A stretch of DNA of 64,000 bases, taken from the NCBI GenBank assembly GCA_963070105.1, contig OY718804.1:4487317-4551316 (forward strand), in the 5' to 3' direction. Each line of letters opens with the position of its first letter. Within the stretch, counting starts at the first letter, position 1. Below the pieces are notes generated by a model that ran no database searches, was not told the DNA's origin, and worked only from the letters and a program-made list of their open reading frames with translations. This document shows, piece after piece, positions 13,861 to 34,200 of this stretch. The stretch is from Litomosoides sigmodontis. Lineage: Eukaryota; Nematoda; Chromadorea; Rhabditida; Onchocercidae. The translations under genes and the position numbers were made by a program.

Positions 13861-15169
13861 ATGACCATTTTTAATGCAGGACAAATTTCAAGTTTGCAAT
13901 GTACGCAACATTCATTTTGCTCTGAACGTGATCGTGTTCGTTGGTTGGAAAGACGTCGATCGTACCAACTTCTAGTTGCACTCAAAAACGAAGCATTAAG
14001 TCAAGTGTACTTAATTTTCAGTGCACACAATTGAAAATTAAAAAAAAAAACATATGTGATCAGCAACAAGACTCATCTATTAACATATATGTGGTGATGG
14101 AGTCATTCGATGTTCGAGTGTGGCAAGACTGAATTGAATATTGATTTTAACCAATATAGAATACATGTTTAATTTGTAAAATTATTTCCTTCCTTTTCTT
14201 CTTTTTAGCAAACGCTTGAAATGGGCTATTCATTTGAAAAAGTTTATACTAAAAATTTCCCATTTGCTATTAATTGTTATCCACTTGTATTAAAATTTAG
14301 CCAACAAATGCCTATTTCGTCATTATCACTTAATCGCTGGCATAATTACTTATGTTATGAATATCAAAGTGCAGCATTTCTAATGGAAAATGATAGTGAA
14401 CGTTGGCAAATAGCATGTTTGTGGAATGGTAATGATATAAATGCGACATGTGCGCCTGCACCATTCAACAATAAGCCAATTGGTTATATCGAACCCGAAA
14501 AATGGCGACAAATGCTACATGTCAGTTAATTTTTTTGAAAAAAGAACTCAAACTAATTGAAAAGACACAGTAATTTGACGTTCAATATTCTTATAATCGT
14601 TGAACAAGAAATTTCGTTTAGAAATTTCGAAAAAGTATTGGCTGCACAGCAAGGGCAATGTGGGAAGCTGATAAGGCATTTTTTTCATTTTCAAATTGTT
14701 ATATCAAAAAAATATTATCAAATTAGGTTTTCCCTATCGCTTTCATCCATTGATTAAATTTAAGTGTTATTTACCTTATCACCTATATTATGTAAGTTAA
14801 TACTTTCTACAAAAATTTGAGAAAAAACATTTTTTAAAAAAATTTTAACTTAAGAAAAAAGAAAAAAGGAAATTACATATGAATAATGAAATACTTTCCA
14901 CACATATTAAATCGTATTAAATTTATGCATTTAATTTTCGAAATTCAAAATTTCCCTACAATACATCGTGTTTGTTTTTCAAATTAAGGAGAAAAACTAT
15001 TCCCATCACTCTGTTAACATTAAATGAAATTACCTTACATTACGTACAGGCTCAAGAATTATATGTATGTTCAGAACGATGCTTACATGGCGGCATTGGT
15101 TATATGCCAATATTGCTTATTTCTGTAACACTCATGATATCTATCACTTTGTTATGTTTCCGAGGATAG
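13861..15169 (+). CDS. Unrecognised cysteine-rich protein with C-terminal membrane segment (3 exons)
   Basis: Exons are 13861-14004, 14209-14520 and 15050-15169, with phase 0 at each join, giving 191 residues from the ATG at 13861. An acceptor-like TTTTTAATGCAG ends at 13879, so the real gene may begin further upstream with a signal-peptide exon. The protein has spaced cysteines (LQCTQHSFCSERD, AINCYP, NYLCYEYQ, QIACLWNG, NATCAPAP, LYVCSERC). It ends in one hydrophobic helix (YMPILLISVTLMISITLLCF) followed only by RG. This suggests a secreted or type I surface protein with almost no cytoplasmic tail, or a GPI-anchor-like signal. I recognise no domain, and a function cannot be given. Gene reality rests on clean splice sites, phase agreement and amino-acid composition. 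Confidence 0.65.
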
Positions 15170-15995
15170 TTTATTGTGGAAAAATAGATTAGTGTAGTAT
15201 AGATATGTAAAATGTCCGTATAAATTTTGTTGTATACAATCTTTTCTTATGTTCATCGGGTATTCCATGCACTTTTCGTTTTTGTAAATAATATATAGCT
15301 TGCAATTTATTTTATTCGGAATCCATTCCATCCTGTCGTAATGTTTTTTTTTTTTTTTTTTTTTTTTGTATTTAGCTATATAATTTGATTTATAACTGAG
15401 AAAAAGAATGCGAAAGGTAAAGAGAAAGATAAATAATATTCAAGCTGGATTACATCGCGATAATATTACCAAACGTATATCCTTACAGGCATTTTTTTCT
15501 TCATTCCATTTCTTACCATGTGAGAACACAATTACTGTGAAATTTTCCAGATTACTAAATCAAAAACTATTCTCATGAAAATCAATTCTATATGAATTCT
15601 ATACATAAACCACATACACACATACATGCATAATAAAAAAACAACATACGAAATTCGTTGAAATCAACTATTCCTTAATGTTTCATTTGCGCATAAAGTA
15701 ACACTTTTTAATTACTGTAAATAAGATATGAATGTCATACGTTTGATTTGAAATAAAAAAAAAAAACAGAAATATGAATATATTACAAGAGAACGTCGTA
15801 TTTTGGTAAATCGTAATATTTTGAACGACAAAGCATGTTGTAAACATTGCCGTTTATAATTATATAGATAGATTCCATATGCATGACATTCATACGACAT
15901 ACATATGCATAATTTCAAAGTGGAATTCGAGTTTCTTGTTATTTCAAATTCTCATGCATAAATAAAAACAAATATGACCATTTTTGTATATACAT
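15170..15995. other. Convergent intergenic region with poly-T run
   Basis: Lies between the 3' ends of two convergent genes. It contains a run of 24 T at 15344-15367 and otherwise AT-rich sequence without a gene. Confidence 0.6.
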
Positions 15996-17541
15996 TCACG
16001 AACTTGCCTTTCCATTTTGAATGGCGACGAATTTTGAAATCAAAGTATTGGTTAAATTTCGACGATAATCGTCCATTTCTTCAACTTTCTGCAAAGCAAA
16101 ACACTATCCTTAAGCTAAATTTTTATTAGTTTAAGTATTTAAAGGTGTGTAATGCTCTTATACCTTGTTTTTCAATGTTTTGAAATTTGTCATCCTTATA
16201 GGCAGCTAAATTAATCCCTGTTTTTAAGGCATGCACAGACACTTTATTTTTGCTTCGGTGATCATTGCTGAATTTAAACTCTACGTTAAATAAGTTAGAA
16301 GATGAAGATGGTTCGACTGGAAAAATAAGGACGAATAAACGTAATTGTTTTTGTCCTTTAGAAAATACTTATCAAATGCCAAACGAACCTTTCCAAGCAA
16401 TTCCAATCTCCTTTCCATGTTAGCAACAGTAGTTCCTTCTCTAATAGCGTTATCGCGATAAATATTCCGCTCCTTCAAAAGAGCATCCACAATGTCATAT
16501 AACCAACTTGTGTCCATATTTAGAGTCAGTGTGCAAAATTCAAACTGAAAATGAAACCATCAGGAAATATCTTCAACAAACTTCGTCCTGCTCTCTATAA
16601 CCCTACTTCTGTCATTTTACTGGGTTCAACATTAGTACTACTGTGTATTAAAAATTCATAAGTGCTTTTAAAAATGTTAAAGAGATGTGATGGGTTCTCA
16701 GTTGTGCTGATGACAAAATGAACCTTGCAGAAATCAAAAGTTAATTAATTCGCTGATAAAACGCATACCGTAAGACCATCTTGATCTGATCGAATCCATT
16801 TCACCTGCAAAAGCAATAAATAAACTAATTAGGAAACGAGGAAAAAATTAAATTTCTACTACACCTACAATTACAGCTCACGGCTAAAACACAGAAAATG
16901 AACATATGAGGGCCACTAAAATATTTCTGTAGCTTTTTTCTTTTTTTAATAATTTCAGGGAGCAAAATAAAACAATGTATTGACATACTTGGACACACTC
17001 CGAACGTTCCATGCTTAATGAATTGTTCTGATCAGCAAGTTCAGCGATGAACTCTTCATCTGTACTGAATTCACTTTCTGCACGTAATGATTCCCAACTT
17101 TTTTCGTCATCTGTAAAACGAAACATACTAAACCAGTATTTGACTAGGTTGCTTGATAAGCAACAACTAAATACTTCTACAATAATCAATTTAATCAAAA
17201 TTCGAGTAAAATTTCCTTCAAGCACATTCACTTCAGTTTAATGAGTGCTCCACGCTTACGAAGAACGAAACGATATGAATGGAAAGAATTAATGAAGAAA
17301 AACCAACAAGTTGCGGCATATGATGGACGGAGAGTATCGTTGATAACAACAACAGCAACATATTCATTGCTGTTACAACTTTTTCCAATGAATAAAACAG
17401 CTGATAATCGTCGTTCATCATTTGGTTCACAACAGCGACTTACTTTCAATTCTAGCATTTGAGGATACGCTCCAAAGACATTCAAAAATTTCACTTCATC
17501 GAATTACCATATGAAGTGCACTTGATGTAGACTGCGTTATC
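15996..17541 (-). CDS. Unrecognised head-plus-coiled-coil protein, possibly XRCC4-like (5' end unresolved)
   Basis: Exons in transcript order are 17541-17508, 17110-16989, 16804-16769, 16544-16385, 16316-16164 and a last exon ending at 15996 (stop). The first five join in phase. The last join is ambiguous: its reading frame needs an acceptor at GCAGAAAG rather than GCAG. The order is a short beta-like stretch (NAVYIKCTSYDDEKSWESLR), an acidic helix (EFSTDEEFIAELADQ), another strand pair (VKWIRSDQDGLTFEFCTLTL), then a long amphipathic helix (MDTSWLYDIVDALLKERNIY...NMERRLELLGK) and a polar tail. Strands, helix, strands, then a long coiled coil is the layout of the XRCC4/PAXX head-and-stalk fold used in end joining. 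Sequence identity is too low to claim membership. One intron (17111-17507) stays open in two frames, so an alternative exon there is possible. Confidence 0.6.
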
Positions 17542-18483
17542 CTGAAATTATAGAACAAAAATTACGTCACATCAAGATTGAAATCATACAGCACAACAGC
17601 ACGTGGAAATTATGCCATAGAAGAATTATGCGAAATAAAATATGTACGTTATCATTTCAACTCATAACACACTATGCGTGACAACTGTTGTAAGATGAAA
17701 ATTAAGTCGTAACAGAACTATAAAGCGCTGAGACATCGTATTTGCCATGGAGAAACAAACTTCCAAATGCATTAGCACGTTTAATTATTTCAGTCGCAAT
17801 GCGGTCGCACTGTTAAATCTCGACGAGGTACGCGTTAAAAGACGTTATGCAGGCAGTTGTAGCTTATATGGTAATATTTACCCCTTTCCTAGGACATAAC
17901 GAACAACCACATCACGGCTGTATTGCCGCACGTGAGATGCAAAATCGTTAGTTAAACAGTTAAATCTGCAAATTTGCATTTTACTAAAATAAGGAAAAAT
18001 TTGATTTCCTTTTTGCGTACAAAAGGAGAAATATAAAAGAGGCGGAACAGAGAGGAGGGATGAATTGTTAATGTGTAATTATTGACGCAAATAGGAAGTT
18101 TTAAGTAGTATTTGATTTCAAACAAATTCATGCTATAATCACTTACGCATCCTTATCACTACTTTCATCACCGTTATCATCATTTCTACTATTCCGATGA
18201 AATCATCACAGGTTATTTCACCTCTCTGTCTCTCTCTCTGTCTCTCTCTCCCTCTCCCTAACTTAACATTTTATGAGAGGAATAACTTTTCCGATTAATT
18301 TGACAATAACCATGGATGGTATTTTGCTACATTAATTATTCATTAAAAACAGCAGTTCACTTTTGCACGCGATTTCTTCGAAAAGCAAACGTTTGAGAAA
18401 GGAACATTTGAAATGTATTCAACTAGGAAGCTTATACATTTAAAGGAAAGAAGGGAATGAATGAAAAAATTTAGATAATTTAG
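17542..18483. other. Intergenic with CT-rich tract
   Basis: No gene is evident. A CT-rich microsatellite lies at about 18222-18260. The missing 5' exons of the flanking divergent genes (the coiled-coil gene and the PP1-like gene) probably lie here. For example, 17713-17749 on the minus strand holds a possible start (MANTMSQRFIVLLRL). Confidence 0.45.
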
Positions 18484-24010
<5,527 letters not shown>

Positions 24011-24780
24011 GACTAACAAGAAAAAAATATTCGTTTTGCAAAAAAGAACCTTCTGATGGTTAAACTATCCTGGAGGTAAAAAAAAGTTGTGATTTGAATT
24101 GCCAAAAAATTTTTTGAGTGTACTTTAATCCTAGCGCAATTAATGATGCTAGTGTATGTTGAAACTCCCTACGAGTAAATATTTGATGTTCCAGTTCAAA
24201 TGCCATTTCACGGTATTTCGACCAGTATTCCCCGATTCTATGGAAGCGCAAAATGGTAATGATGAAGAAACGACGGCAGCAATTGATAGATGTTGATGTA
24301 TTATAGTGATGATATATGTTACGATCATTGCAATTCGTATATTTGATTAAAATTCCAAATTTCCTCATTATAAGGCTCTCATAATTTCACTGGCTTATAT
24401 AGCTAGTTACACCATACATAAGTGATGTTAACTTTTCAGGCAATTTCAATGTCCAATAATATTTCCGTGTTTTATGCACGTGTTCTAATCATAGTAATGT
24501 ATTAAGTTCTAAATGTCCGATTTTTCAAGACAATGTACAAACGATTTCGAACTGCGAATGGTAATGGTATTCATATGGACTTAGTTACCCCATTAATGCC
24601 TCGCAAATAAATGCAAAAAGTGAAACTTTTATCTGAAACCAATTTCACCAAATTTATAAATGAGATAAACGAAAAAAGTTCCAGGGAAAGCAGAAGATTG
24701 TGGGAGAGTTCAGAATATCCGCAAAAGAAACAGCTTAGAAAATTAAAAAGATAACAAAAAAACACAAATAGAAAATTATG
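24011..24780. other. Convergent intergenic region, no gene seen
   Basis: Sequence between the 3' ends of the PP1-like gene and the RecQ gene. The 102-codon minus-strand frame at 24060-24368 has no motif or splice support. Confidence 0.5.
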
Positions 24781-27700
24781 CTAAAAAATCAAGTTTGATG
24801 CTGACTGAAAATCCAACATTTTCAATGCTCCTGCTCTAGAATCGTTCTGGTGGATATCGTATTTCTTGTTTTCTTTCGTCATTTTTCTAACTTCAGCTAT
24901 CTGTAAGTTATTACATTTTACCTTTTACATTTCAATTTGTAATTTTAAAATTCTTTCATCCAGTAACAAATTCCTTATCTGGGTGTGTCAACTAAATATT
25001 GTGACCTTTTTGAATATAAGGTCATTTCTATGCATTTTTCTATGAGATAAATATCAGGAATTATCTGTTATAGATTGTATATTTACCGAAGTGAGGGATA
25101 ACAATTATAATTGATGGATAAATGACGGATCTCATTATTTGATCCAGGTCAAGAAAAGCGGTATAAAGCTCAAAATTCGGGCAGAAAGGCGATCACCAAT
25201 TGCCTTGTATGCAATGTTAAGAAACAATTTAAAAAAACCTTCTGTGACACTTTATGCTGGTAAGTAAAAATATTTTTTGAATTTTTGTAGATATCATATT
25301 CGATGTGACAAGACGCCTTTTCAATATCGGCATCATGTTGCTCGTCAAACAAATTTGCAACCAAAGCTGTATAAATTGCTGTACGCACCGTTTCTCTTCG
25401 CTAGAAATTATGAACAAGTGAGTAATTCAAAAAATTCAAGCAATACTTTTGCATCTCTCGCTTATTTCTAATTTTCTTTGTCTCGGCGACTCAAGAAATA
25501 CTAACAAAGCAAACTGTAAGTTTACTTATTTTAGTCAAAATATAAGCGAAACGAATTAAAATCAACTCCAGTTTTCTTCTCTCTTAGTGACAGAACAAAT
25601 TCCTGTTCTCTATTAACCAAAAATCAAACAAGATTTAAATAAGAAACGGAATAAGTACATTAACTGTGAGACTGGCGACACTTTTTGCTGTTGGCTCGAT
25701 AATCAATAAATTCCTATGAACTGAAATTTAAAAAGATGAAATTTTAAATTAATACTATCAAACATTAGCACGTTAAACACACTGCGGAACCGAAGAAAAC
25801 TTGAAAAGGTCTTGTATTCAGTACCGCAACTTACCTTGTTGGCCACCCGTTGCTGCACTTGCTGCGGTGTCCTGCAACATGAGTTCGTTTGAATAATTGT
25901 AAACATATATGGTGAAAATTATTTTAAGGAACAGTAACACAAACGCAATGAACATATCGACGTTTGTTCACATCAAGTATTTTGAAATAAATGTTTTGAA
26001 ACCTTTCTTCGTCTAGCAAATTCTCGTTGTACAATTTCCGAACGATACTGCTTTTCCTTATTCTCCAAAATTGCAGCCGAATCACTAGATTCATTCATAC
26101 TTCCTTCCCTTTAAGAATAGTCAATAACTACCAATAAAGTAAAACAAATAAATCAAATGATGATTGAATAATTTCCATTACATAGCATTACAAAGTAGAA
26201 CAAATACACTAATATTCCGCAAGAATTAACAACCACAAGAATTTGAAAAATTTTATATGGTAAAGATCACTTGATTCCTGCTCGGCCTCCTTCATACAAG
26301 AAAGAGTTCTCGTTATCATCAAAACGGCGTTTTCGAGTCTGCGAATTGCCGATATCTCCCCAAGTTTCTGCATTAAAACGTGATAGTGCTGCATCACAAG
26401 CCTAAAGTTATGATAAATGTCCAACCAAAACAGGTTATTACGAAATTCTTAGATAACAGTGCATTATAACCTTTGGATTTTTACAATAATCACAACTTCT
26501 TCCACATGGTCGTAAGTCATCATCACCAAAATAACGGCCGAAGGAAACGTGTCTGCACCTGAATGCGTGAAATTATTAATGTGTAGAACAGCATACTTCA
26601 GACAATCAGGATAAACACTGCGGTCTAAAATACTTAATTTTACTAGTTTTTGCTCAAATTTATATGTAAAAACGCATTAAATCTAAAATTAAACGTACTG
26701 TGGTTTTTCACAATATTCCACCATTTTTTCGAAACCATGTTGTATCGCTTTCACTTGCTCATCAACTGTCTTCTTATCTGTTTTTTTTGCCTAAGAAAGT
26801 AGTTATATTGGAATACAGTACTCTAGTAAACCGTAAGTTTATTTAGTTGTCTTGATAAATTATAATGCGTTTGAAACTCATGCCTTGGTTTTCAAAATAT
26901 CTTGATTAACCAAAAAATTGAGCAATTGTCGATCACTTCTACTATAATAGATACGGCAATAACTCCTTTTACCATCTCGTCCAGCACGACCAGATTCTTG
27001 ATAATATGCTGCCAGATTTTGAGAACATGTCCAGTGAACTACTATTCTAAACAATAAATCTCGGTAATTAACAAAAAGTTCTCTTACTTTAATCTGAATC
27101 AGTAAAAAATTCGACAAAAGAGATTAAAAATGAAGGCCTACAGGAATCACCGCAACGCAATAAGTTACCTAACATCTGCTTTATCGATACCCATTCCAAA
27201 TGAGACAGTAGCTGCCACAACAGGGAAAATATTTCGCATCCACTTGTCTTGGATGTCGCTGCGCAGCTAAAATTATAAACTGATGCATAAAAAAAGAAAG
27301 CTCTCAAACACTGGATTTTAAATTTTAACGGTACAACGAAAAACAAACCTTATTACCCAAACCAGCATGATATGCATACGCAGGAATACCTTCTTCTGTT
27401 AAACGAGTTGCCATCCTTTCACATTCCTCTCGTGTACGGCAATACACAATACCACTGCCCATAAACTAAACGAATAACATCTTTCTCTTTCGAAAACCAA
27501 TTTTGCTTTGAAGTGTCTTGAAATGTCAAACAATTTGTTCCAAAAATCATGAGTGGGACTGAGTCCCAAGAAATGGTTTATAAGGAGGCCGATGAAAAAG
27601 GAAAAAGGACAACTTACAATCGACTCTCCAGACGTCTTATTGGATTTTGAAGAATGCCCATTTTCTGCTGATTTGAGCTTTAACTTATCGGTTGCAGTGG

Positions 27701-29751
27701 ATGTGGATTTCTGAGTACATCCCAATGCCTTCATCATGAAGAGAGCCAAATGCCTCTGGAAAGCATTCAAATCTCGTAAATTCAGCCGTAGGAACAAAAC
27801 AATCAAAAACAATTGGTTGATGAGTGCAGCTGAATCTACTATTAAGCTGGTTAATTGTTAAATTGTGTAAATTACTACCGTCTCGGATATATGTTTATAT
27901 CAATAAACAGACAAATGAAAAAAGAACCTCAGGTACAGAAGGTATTAGATCCTTCATGATAACGTCATAGTATAAATTATCTCGGAATGTTGATGCCTTA
28001 AACATTTTCACATCGTTCAGCCTCAACTGCTTCACGATATCATCTTGCGCATTTTTGTTAGCTGTAGCGGTTAATGCAATCCAGCACACCTAAAATTTAC
28101 TACTTTAATAACAAAGTCCTGCTTAAAGGAAATTCAATATTAATTTGAAAAACTGAAAACAAGTCTATGTATTTAATAACGAAAGCACCGCAGGTGCCAG
28201 CTGTCGCAAATTTCCAAGTTTTAAGTAATCGGGACGAAAATCATGGCCCCAATGTGTTACGCAATGTGCTTCATCGACAACAAAATAATTTAGCAAGTTT
28301 CTTTTGAATAAACTAGTAATGATTCGCTGGATATTTTCAGTAGCCGCAGATTCTGGGGTAATATACAACAACTGTGTTTCAGGTGTTGTCGACCACAAAT
28401 CCTGAAATTCGTCAAGTCAGTACTTTTTTATGTTTTCTAAATTCTACGCAGAAAAGTGTGGACGTGAAATATTTTTTATAACATATTACAACTCAACATC
28501 TGAAACCCTCAACAAAGAAAGTGAGATATATCAACCTGCATAGAACATTCACCTCAACAATTCGCCTCCGATCTTCAACATCAGTTTTTGAATTCAATGA
28601 ATCACATTTGATTCCATAAGCTTTACACGAAAGTACTTGATCTTGGATCAGTGCTATTAATGGCGAAAACACAACCGTCACGCCCGGATGATACATTACT
28701 GCCGGCAACTGAAATTATAGCTTTCCTTTGTAATGGATTCACTCTCCATACCATTAACATTTAATTTCTTTGATTTAAAAATAACACCTTCTAAGATTCT
28801 TTAAATAAAGCAGTTGAAATAACAATGCTGCATAGTTAAAAATATAATTGTACCTGATAACATAATGACTTTCCAGCACCAGTTGGTAGCGATATAAAAA
28901 CATCAGACTTTCCTCAAAAATTGAATTCATGATTTACATACAGGCATAAAAAGAAAAGCACAATAATTAGAAAAAAATTAATGCGCAAAACAAAATCTCA
29001 TTGTTAATATTTTAATTTCGAGAAATTTCACTTCCTGTATGACTAAAATAAATTATGAATCCAGTAAGGATATGTTTCAGCACGGCAGAACTTTCCTGCA
29101 GTTCCGCATCCAAACTTGAAAAGGCAAAAATTGCTGGTATAATGGAACTTCGCAAGCATTTCAAAACTTTACCATTTTTGAATAAATGACTCTTTTAATA
29201 GAGAAAACAAAAATACTTATTCAGAAATAAGTAAAAAATGCACTCACTTCTTGCTACGGTATAAATAGCTTGTTTTTGAATTTCCGTTTTGTATTTCTTG
29301 TGGTTGAAAACGGCACTCAAAAGATGGTCCGCTTTTTCCTTAATTTCTGTGTTGGTTAAGCGTTGTGAAGTGGACGCTTCCGGAAATTTTTGATTCTCGC
29401 GCTTATCGTGCTCAGAAAGAACCACAACCGGCAGTTTACGAGATTGGTCTAAAAAGTATTATTTACTATATAACCGATAATTAATATTTTATTCCTTACA
29501 CTGAAGAGTGCTTGAAATATGAATGCGATTTGAAACTAGATAAATGAAAATGCATTCCTGACAGAAAGTAAAAGCAAAACAATTACGTGACAAAGTAGTC
29601 GAGTTCCTTCCTTTCTGTTTTTTCGGTGATTGATTACTGGTGTTAGCAGTTTTTTTCCCGGAAGAGTGCATCAGGAAAGCCCATTTGTCAGTCTGATTCT
29701 GAAGCACTTGCGGTGATTTGAAATCGTCCTCATCATCCAGTAAAATAATTT
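24781..29751 (-). CDS. rcq-5: RecQ-family DNA helicase, RECQL5 type (about 17 exons; 5' end unresolved)
   Basis: An ATP-dependent 3'-5' DNA helicase of the RECQL5 class, acting in the nucleus on recombination intermediates and transcribing RNA polymerase II. Exons (high to low): 29751-29587, 29448-29248, 28912-28854, 28708-28553, 28401-28189, 28089 to about 27909, 27772-27618, 27465-27349, 27266-27169, 27046-26884, 26790-26699, 26558-26471, 26401-26271, 26108-26003, 25871-25835, 25400-25239 and 24900-24781. Motifs seen: [17 protein letters not shown] (I), [12 protein letters not shown] (Ia), [19 protein letters not shown] (II), ALTATA (III), [13 protein letters not shown] (IV), [17 protein letters not shown] (V), [13 protein letters not shown] (VI), and the zinc site YCE/QCRH...[12 protein letters not shown]. 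The C-terminal [10 protein letters not shown]...QHKVSQKIAEVRK block matches the RNA-polymerase-binding region of RECQL5. The intron after 26884 appears to use a GC donor. The 37-base exon 25871-25835 leaves a one-base phase conflict. The start codon lies in an unidentified upstream exon. Confidence 0.92.
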
Positions 29752-31270
<1,519 letters not shown>

Positions 31271-34200
31271 CTATGAAACTTTTTCCTTTTTAATAGATTG
31301 CCTCCAGAATATAGAAAGTAGCCGTCGAACAATAAACTCATAAATAAATAATAAAAGTCGTCGCAGTGGTGGAAGTGGAGCTAAATCTTTATCTTCTTCT
31401 GAGAGAGGTATTAACCTGAAACAAAAAATCAATTTTTATTATAATATAGGTTGCAACTCTAACGTACAACTGATCAGCGCTATAAGTAATATGCAGATGC
31501 AGTGGTATAAATTTAAGGAAAGACTAACATTTTTGTAGTCAACGTATGTACTGGTCCAAAAAGCATAGCAATTGCAGTACAAACAAGACAGATTACGTTG
31601 AATGGCATACTAAAATCTGGTACCGGTAGTAAGACAAGCAGCACTTCACCATGCATTGTTATTATTCGTGAACCGTTCGAATTTTTCGCACCTAATATTC
31701 TAAAAACATAATGTAGATAAGATCTCTATAATAAAGTGCAGTATTCAACTTAATCTTATACTTACTCATCAAAGGTGGTTGTTAGTGCATCACCAAGATC
31801 CGTACGATTTTTTTCCCATAACTCAGCAGCGGCACTAAAAGTTATAATAGGTGCTGGAACATAAAAACCATGGCTAGCATCTGGTGGATATTCATTAACT
31901 CTGAAAAGATGAATCACTTTTTGTGAGCGGCTTTTAGTTACTTAGAAATTTGAACAAGGTTTTTTCAACGTTACTTCTTTCGATAGTTTTCTTATCTTTT
32001 GAACACCTTTAAACTCCAATTTCCCGAGTCAATGATGCAACATAGTAAATACAAACGAAGATGAATCTCTCAATCTTTCAAGCTTCACATTTCATATGAA
32101 ATGAAAATTGTGACATTTGAAGGCATGCCTTAAATTTAGGACACAATTAATCTGACTGAAAATTTTGACACAAATTCTGCCTTAATCATCTCACTGCCTT
32201 AAAAACGACATTGACAGAGAAAAAGACAACTGGTAAATGCATATGATCTGAGAGAGCAACAAATTTTTTCATTATTTTTAGAAAGTTTTATAAAGTGCAG
32301 TTATTTGTTTCCTAATCCTCAGTGATAATCACCGAACAAACCTTAAGAAGGCTTTATCGAATTCAAAAGATATCGAACAAAATGAATTTTCTGGGAGGGT
32401 AACATTCCATTCCAAAAGGGATGGTCGTTGGCGGTCTTTTGCGGGCACAAAAACCTTTTTGTTCACTTTTCCTTTTAGGAACTGTCCCTTAAAAATATAA
32501 CACTAAAAAAAATTTTATAGCACAATATTGCTCGGAAAAGTGAAGATGGAGAAAATATTTTTGAAGTTTTATGTGGTTGAAAATTTTCGTCAGGACTCAG
32601 TGTTTATTTAACTATTTCCTGCAGCTATTGATCTGTGCCTAATATCTTAATAATTTTCAAAAAACACATTCGTTATTAAAATTTGTAGATTAATTACCTG
32701 ATCATTGTCTAGGGGATAGCAAGTAAAACGAATTGTGTGATAATATAGTTTTATGAACCACGGCACTACATGAGTATAGACAACACTCTGTGGTGTACAC
32801 TGTCCATTTCTCAAAATACTAATTAAACGTCCAGATTGTTGGTCTGTACCCGAAACATAAGTTCGAATTCTGAAAACAACAGTTTCTTTCAAAACCAAAA
32901 AGAACTAAATTTGGCAAATTATCTCTGAATACAAATCAAAATCTTTATCGAATAAAAAAACTGATTTAATGAAAATACAAATTTAAATGTTTTCAACGAC
33001 TTTTTGATAGCTAATTCTTGATAGCTAATTCGTTTCTGGGATATAAAAAATTAAATCACATCTGATGCATGCCAGTACTCAAACTAGGATTCTCCTTAAG
33101 TGAATGTTATCACCTTAAGCAAGGCAAGATTAAAAGATTGAAATTATCAAAAATCGAAAAAACTATAAGAACCTATACCGACTGAAGCAATATGTTTTTT
33201 CTAGAACTTTTTTTTTTCTAGAAGCAATATGTTTTTTTTTCTAATACGTACGAAACTAAAGCAGGGCTGTTATCCACCGGTAATTCCAAACGGCTTTCAT
33301 ATTTTACACTTATATCAATCGGAAATGTATGACGTGGGTATGCAGAAATATTGTACAGTGAGTATACGCGACTGCCTATTTTTTGCAGTTCATTGTTTTC
33401 TGCTATAACCTGAAAGAAAATGAAGACTTGAGCTGGGCAGCACTTGTTCCTTACGTCCCCAAAACAAATGTATAATAAACGAAAAAAATAATTACATTAT
33501 GAAAATTTAATAAACTAAAGCTACCTTCCGATCCACTTCAAACAAAACGATGTCTCTATCTGCTATTACACACTTTTGATCGACTCGTCTCTCAAATATG
33601 TGCCGAAAACTCCAATCTGAAAAACATCGTCCGGGATAGTCTGGCATGTTATTTATAAAAGCTCTAAAAAAGAAGCTTAAGTAAAACACCTACCTAAACT
33701 TCTAGATTTCAAATCCAGTTCCGGCACAAAATTTAAAGTAAGCACCAATCTTCGCCGCGTTCCACAATTCACAGTTCCGTCCTGAAAATTTATGTATAGA
33801 AGTTTTGATTTATTACTTAACAGATACAAAGATAATATCTCTGAAGATGACTGAATTTCATTACAAATTTGAATTTTGCTAAAAAGTCCTTCTTGAAACA
33901 CTGACAACATTCCTGATACTATCCAAATAGCAAAACAAAAGCACTCAGTAAAGGAAAAAATAAAAACCTCACAAACGCGGAGAAAATGTACGGACATCGA
34001 GTGGAAAACTGATTCATACATTTTAATAGGGTTCAGCAGCGTGGATAAGCCAGTCTTAATTATTTATAAAATAACAAGAAGTAATGCCAAAAAAAGAAGC
34101 CATTTTAAACAGTTTTTAAAGAATACATTGAGATCGCTATTATTCTGCGGCTATTATTGGAACAAAAGAGATTTTAGAAAATCTAACTGCGTTGAGAAAA

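Noticed and set aside
24060..24368. 102-codon minus-strand frame next to the RecQ 3' end
   Set aside because: Lies beyond the RecQ stop at 24781, lacks an acceptor in phase and has AT-driven composition.
33190..33245. Duplicated AGAAGCAATATGTTTTTT segment in a PIG-T intron
   Set aside because: Short local slippage in T-rich intron sequence; no sign of a mobile element.
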